Positions 60,443-64,000 of a stretch of DNA of 64,000 bases are shown here, one piece after another. The first letter of the stretch is position 1; each line of letters begins with the position of its first letter. A model generated the notes under the pieces. The model ran no database searches. It saw only the letters and a list, made by a program, of their open reading frames with translations, and was not told where the DNA came from. This DNA comes from Alishewanella aestuarii B11 (GTDB taxonomy: Bacteria; Pseudomonadota; Gammaproteobacteria; Enterobacterales; Alteromonadaceae). Location of the stretch: assembly GCF_000280055.1 (NCBI RefSeq), contig NZ_ALAB01000005.1, positions 226,098 through 290,097 of the forward strand. The letters are read 5' to 3'. The position numbers and the translations under genes are program-made.

Positions 60443-61555
60443 TTAGCCAGCAGGTTGCTGCTGGGTGATACAGTGAATATTACCGCCGCCCAGCAGGATT
60501 TCCCGGCCGGGTACCGTCACTACCTGATGCGCCGGGAACAGCTGCTGCAGGATCTCTGCTGCGACCTGATCGTTCGGATCATCAAAGGTGGGCAGAATTA
60601 GGCCGCCATTACATAAATAGAAATTAATGTAAGAGCCGGCCAGACGGGCATTGGCTTCGCGAGGGATCGCGGCCATTGACTGATCGACAGACGCATATTC
60701 TTCGGCTTTGGCGATAATCGGCGCAGGTACCGGCAGCTTATGCACCTTAATTTTGCGGCCCTTCGCATCGGTACTGGCTTCTAAATAGTCCAGCGCCGCT
60801 TTGCTGCGGGCATACTGCGGATCGTTCTTATCGTCAGTCCAGGCTAACAACACTTCACCGGGTTTGACAAAGCAAGCCATATTATCGACATGACCGTCAG
60901 TTTCATCATTAAAGATGCCGTCTTCCAGCCACAGCACTTTTTCAATCGCCAGATGCTCGCGCAGCATAGCTTCAATCTGTTCGCGGCTTAAATGCGGGTT
61001 GCGGTTGGCATTGAGCAAGCATTCAGCTGTGGTCAGCAGGGTGCCTTCACCATCGACATGAATAGCACCACCTTCCAGCACAAAGCCTTCGGTGCGGTAG
61101 CGCGGCAGCTCTTCTATGCCAAGAATTTTACTGGCAACCTGATCATCGCGATCCCAGGGGAAATACAGGCCGCCATTCAGGCCACCCCAGGCGTTAAAGG
61201 TCCAGTCCACGCCACGGACTTCTCCTTTACCATTGGTAACAAAGGTCGGGCCGGTATCACGGCACCAGGCGTCATTATTGGAAATTTCGACCACCCGGAT
61301 TGGGAACTTGGTATTGGCCTGGTTGAGCTGGGCGTAGGCATTGGCATACTGTGCCGCCGATACGCCAACTGATACCGGTTCAAAGCCGGCAATGGCTTTA
61401 ATGACGGTAACAAAGGCGGCTTGTGCCGGCTTGGCACCTAAACGCCAGCTGTCAGTGCGCTCTGGCCAAATCATCCAGGTTTGCTTATGCGGCGCCCACT
61501 CGGGCGGCATACTAAAGCCGTCTTGTTTTGGGGTAGAGGTTAGCGTTTGGCTCAC
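60443..61555 (-). CDS. aguA: Agmatine deiminase
   Basis: AguA hydrolyses agmatine to N-carbamoylputrescine and ammonia in the arginine-decarboxylase route to putrescine. The 370-residue product has the guanidino-modifying fold: [18 protein letters not shown] at the start, [16 protein letters not shown] with substrate-binding Asp, [12 protein letters not shown] with catalytic His and the nucleophilic Cys in [14 protein letters not shown] near residue 363. The start codon is GTG in a GTGA overlap with aguB. A cysteine at the C-terminal motif distinguishes it from inactive homologues. Confidence 0.96.
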   Translation of the reverse strand: MSQTLTSTPKQDGFSMPPEWAPHKQTWMIWPERTDSWRLGAKPAQAAFVTVIKAIAGFEPVSVGVSAAQYANAYAQLNQANTKFPIRVVEISNNDAWCRDTGPTFVTNGKGEVRGVDWTFNAWGGLNGGLYFPWDRDDQVASKILGIEELPRYRTEGFVLEGGAIHVDGEGTLLTTAECLLNANRNPHLSREQIEAMLREHLAIEKVLWLEDGIFNDETDGHVDNMACFVKPGEVLLAWTDDKNDPQYARSKAALDYLEASTDAKGRKIKVHKLPVPAPIIAKAEEYASVDQSMAAIPREANARLAGSYINFYLCNGGLILPTFDDPNDQVAAEILQQLFPAHQVVTVPGREILLGGGNIHCITQQQPAG

Positions 61556-62439
61556 TTGCTGTTCTCCGGGTTGATTTTGCCGTCTTTGGTCAGCAGCGTT
61601 TCGTAGATATCGATGCGACGGTCACGGAACACGCCCCAGGCGCGACGAATGGCGGCTACTTCATCTAAATCAAAGGTATGGACCAGTACTGCTTCGTCAG
61701 TTTCATTCGCTTCCTGTACCTTGGCACCGCTGTGGTCAGCAATAAAGGAGCTGCCATAGAAGGTAATGGAGAAATCGCCCTCGGTTTCAGTACCAATGCG
61801 GTTAGATACGATCACCGGCGTTAAGTTTGCCGCCGCATGACCCTGCTGCGTGCGCTGCCAGTGGTCACGGGAATTAATAGTGGCATCATGCGGCTCACTG
61901 CCAATGGCAGTGGGGTAGAAAATCAGCTCAGCGCCCAGCAGTGCCATACTACGGGCACACTCCGGGAACCACTGATCCCAGCAAATACCGACGCCCACTT
62001 TGGCATAACGGGTATTCCAGACTTTAAAACCGGTATCGCCCGGGGTGAAGTAGTATTTTTCGCTGTAACCCGGGCCATCCGGAATATGGCTCTTGCGGTA
62101 AATGCCCATATTGCTGCCATCGGCATCCAGCATCACCACAGTGTTATACAGGCAGTTGCCGGCACGCTCATAAATACTGATCGGCAGCACCACTGCCAGC
62201 TCTTTGGCAATCTTGGCAAAGTGTTTTATCGCCGGGTTTTCTTCTACCGGCACGGCAAAACCTAAATACTCAGGCTTTTGCTTTTGGCAGAAATAGTTAC
62301 GTTCGAACAGTTCCTGTAACAGAATGATTTGTGCGCCCTGAGCCGCCGCCTGGCGCACCAGTTTTTCCGCGCGGGCGATATTTTCTTCGACATTCCAGCC
62401 ACCAATCATCTGGGTAGCAGCAACCGTTACATTACGCAT
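61552..62439 (-). CDS. aguB: N-carbamoylputrescine amidase
   Basis: AguB hydrolyses N-carbamoylputrescine to putrescine, CO2 and ammonia. The 295-residue nitrilase-superfamily protein has the catalytic triad Glu-Lys-Cys: [14 protein letters not shown] near residue 43, [23 protein letters not shown] near 121 and [14 protein letters not shown] near 158. ATGs start the family directly at [10 protein letters not shown]. It is first in the aguB-aguA operon and is divergent from ubiF. The 268-bp gap between them contains no other gene that I can see. Confidence 0.96.
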   Translation of the reverse strand: MRNVTVAATQMIGGWNVEENIARAEKLVRQAAAQGAQIILLQELFERNYFCQKQKPEYLGFAVPVEENPAIKHFAKIAKELAVVLPISIYERAGNCLYNTVVMLDADGSNMGIYRKSHIPDGPGYSEKYYFTPGDTGFKVWNTRYAKVGVGICWDQWFPECARSMALLGAELIFYPTAIGSEPHDATINSRDHWQRTQQGHAAANLTPVIVSNRIGTETEGDFSITFYGSSFIADHSGAKVQEANETDEAVLVHTFDLDEVAAIRRAWGVFRDRRIDIYETLLTKDGKINPENSK

Positions 62440-62707
62440 CAGATCTCTCCAAGTCAGCAGTGATAAGTCCGGTCTTCAGGGTACCGGCGTATATAGTCGA
62501 CATCAGCTTTGCCAGTTGTCGGCTATCGCTTTGCTGCCGCGGCGTGGCCGGGCAACAGGGCGCGCAAAATGCCGCATTTTCAGTCAGCCGTCAATCTTTT
62601 TTCGCCTTATTTGATCTGGCTGTTTTGCACGCTACAAAATTGTTGTTAACCTTAGCAAAATTTTACCGGAATTACTTGCCGCAGTGCGGGAAAAGCAGGA
62701 CAAAAAG

Positions 62708-63886
62708 ATGCAAAACCTCATAACCAGCGATGTGGTGATCAGCGGCGGCGGTATGGTCGGTGCAGCCCTGGCTGTTGCACTCAGTCGCTTAGGCTTGTCG
62801 ATTACCGTGTTGGAGCGCCAGGCGCCAGCGCCGTTCGAGGCGCAAAGTGCGATTGATTTACGGGTGTCGTCGTTAAATCTGCGTTCTGAACGTTGGCTGA
62901 CAGAACTCGGCGCCTGGCAAAACCTGCAGCAAATGCGGCTGTGTCCGTATCAATATTTACAGGCAGGCGAGGGCAAGGCGCAGCTGCGCTTTGCTGCCAG
63001 TGAGATTGGCGAGCGTCACCTTGGCCATATTGTCGAAAATAATTTGGTACAGCTGGCACTGTGGCAGCAATTTGCTGAGCCAATCACGGTACTGACTGAC
63101 TGTGAAATTACTGCGCTACGGCAAGACGAGCAGGGCGTTGACTTAACACTCAGCGATGACCGTAAGTTACATTGCCAGCTGCTAATTGGCGCCGATGGTG
63201 CCCAGTCTAAAGTGCGGCAGCTGGCGCGCATTGGTACTGCCGGCTGGCAATATCAGCAAGCTTGTCTGGTAGCCTATGTCGATACACCTTATCCGCAGCA
63301 GGATATTACCTGGCAGCAGTTTTACCCCAGCGGCCCGCGCGCCTTTTTACCCTTACCTGGCGCGCAGGCGTCCTTAGTCTGGTATGACGAAGCAGCCAAA
63401 GTGAAGCAATTGGCGGCGTTAAGCCCCAGAGCTTTAGAGCAGGCCTTTATTGATGCATTCCCGCCAGAGCTGGGTGCGATTAAGCTAAAAGGCTCAGCCT
63501 GGTTTCCGCTGGCGCGGATGCAGGCACAGCAATACGTAAAAGGCCGGGTGGTACTAGCCGGCGATGCGGCGCATACCATTAATCCGCTGGCCGGGCAGGG
63601 GGTGAACCTGGGCTTTGCTGATGCGATGTTATTGGTTGAACAGCTGGCGGCGAATTTAAGCGCTGGCAAGTCCCTCACGGATGCGGATAGTTTACAACAG
63701 TATCAGCGGCAGCGGCGTATGCAGAATACGCTGATGATGGGTGCGATGGATGTGATTTATCAGACCTTTAGCCGGGAGTCAGCTCCGCTTTCGTTGTTGC
63801 GGCAGCAGGGGCTTAGGTTAGCGGCTAAGGCAGGGATGGCGAAGCAGTTGTTAACTAAGTATGCCGTGGGGAATTCGGTGTTTTAA
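62708..63886 (+). CDS. ubiF: Ubiquinone biosynthesis monooxygenase, UbiF type
   Basis: UbiF hydroxylates the C6 position of the demethoxyubiquinol ring in aerobic ubiquinone synthesis. The 392-residue flavoprotein has the FAD dinucleotide fold VVISGGGMVGAALAVALSRLG at the N-terminus, the DG motif LLIGADGAQSKVRQLA and the second FAD motif VVLAGDAAHTINPLAGQGVNLGFAD. Segments such as TWQQFYPSGPRAFLPLPG and GIGTAGWQYQQ-like IGTAGWQYQQACL match E. coli UbiF better than UbiH or UbiI. AGGA seven bases before the ATG at 62708 decides the start over an upstream ATG at 62684. Confidence 0.88.
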   Translation: MQNLITSDVVISGGGMVGAALAVALSRLGLSITVLERQAPAPFEAQSAIDLRVSSLNLRSERWLTELGAWQNLQQMRLCPYQYLQAGEGKAQLRFAASEIGERHLGHIVENNLVQLALWQQFAEPITVLTDCEITALRQDEQGVDLTLSDDRKLHCQLLIGADGAQSKVRQLARIGTAGWQYQQACLVAYVDTPYPQQDITWQQFYPSGPRAFLPLPGAQASLVWYDEAAKVKQLAALSPRALEQAFIDAFPPELGAIKLKGSAWFPLARMQAQQYVKGRVVLAGDAAHTINPLAGQGVNLGFADAMLLVEQLAANLSAGKSLTDADSLQQYQRQRRMQNTLMMGAMDVIYQTFSRESAPLSLLRQQGLRLAAKAGMAKQLLTKYAVGNSVF

Positions 63887-63949
63887 ACCTGCTGCCTAGA
63901 CGCCATAGTTTTAGATGCTGCCCGGTGCACTGAGTTAGAACCTGCGTAA

Positions 63950-64000
63950 TGATTAGCACCAGTAGCGTTGAGGTTGGGGCAGCGCCCTTAGCTGGGTAGT
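63950..64000. repeat. Left end of a second element C (truncated by window end)
   Basis: These 51 bases align without gaps to 42818-42868. The last 18, CGCCCTTAGCTGGGTAGT (63983-64000), are identical to 42851-42868, and the preceding 33 are clearly related. In the first copy this is the left terminal inverted repeat plus flank of the 114-bp element C, so the element probably continues past the window. It lies 64 bp after ubiF. Confidence 0.75.

Overview
This is a gammaproteobacterial chromosome segment of roughly balanced GC content. Protein sequences and gene order point to Alteromonadales/Chromatiales relatives such as Rheinheimera, Alishewanella or Arsukibacterium. That placement is inferred from family resemblance only, with no database search. 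Nearly all of it is core genome; no prophage, transposase, CRISPR array or rRNA operon was seen.

Layout. 1-10 kb: end of rnc, then era-recO-pdxJ-acpS, with barA convergent to acpS and divergent from rlmD-relA-mazG. rlmD is broken by a 29-bp palindrome-forming insertion. 10-15 kb: pyrG-eno, a secreted protein of unknown function, a guanidinium exporter under a guanidine-II riboswitch, a DUF1569 protein and a probably broken small ORF. 15-23 kb: the classical ftsB-ispD-ispF-truD-surE-pcm-(popT)-nlpD-rpoS cluster. 23-28 kb: an M19 dipeptidase, a BenE transporter and mutS on the minus strand, then pncC-recA with an SOS box. 29-38 kb: metA and a methionine synthase split into two coupled genes, a very large hybrid sensor kinase and a membrane protein; together these separate recA from recX. 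38-43 kb: recX-alaS-csrA-tRNA-Ser-tRNA-Arg-tRNA-Arg, then about 0.8 kb without a gene, filled with hairpin-rich repeats and a tRNA-Arg remnant. 43-51 kb: the pqiABC lipid-transport operon, the oadGAB sodium-pump decarboxylase operon preceded by MetJ-like boxes, and a MepM-type endopeptidase. 52-64 kb: tyrS, a PBP4B-like serine hydrolase, a K+/H+ antiporter, an AEC transporter, a GIY-YIG protein, rhlE, a Phd/ParE toxin-antitoxin pair, ppiC, aguBA and ubiF. The window ends inside a second copy of one of the 42.8-kb repeats.

How the genes connect. Several global regulators sit close together: BarA (sensor that drives the Csr cascade), CsrA (its RNA-binding effector), RelA (ppGpp), RpoS and the SOS-controlled RecA. 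Methionine synthesis (metA, split metH) carries MetJ operators, and similar boxes precede oadGAB. Envelope functions recur: ftsB, popT, nlpD, mepM, pbp4B and pqiABC.

Most noteworthy: (1) a multi-hairpin repeat region just downstream of csrA, with compensatory stem changes between two copies and GGA motifs in almost every loop, which raises the possibility of CsrA-binding RNA; (2) the snap-back insertion inactivating rlmD; (3) MetJ-like boxes in front of oadGAB; (4) the gene-fission form of methionine synthase.
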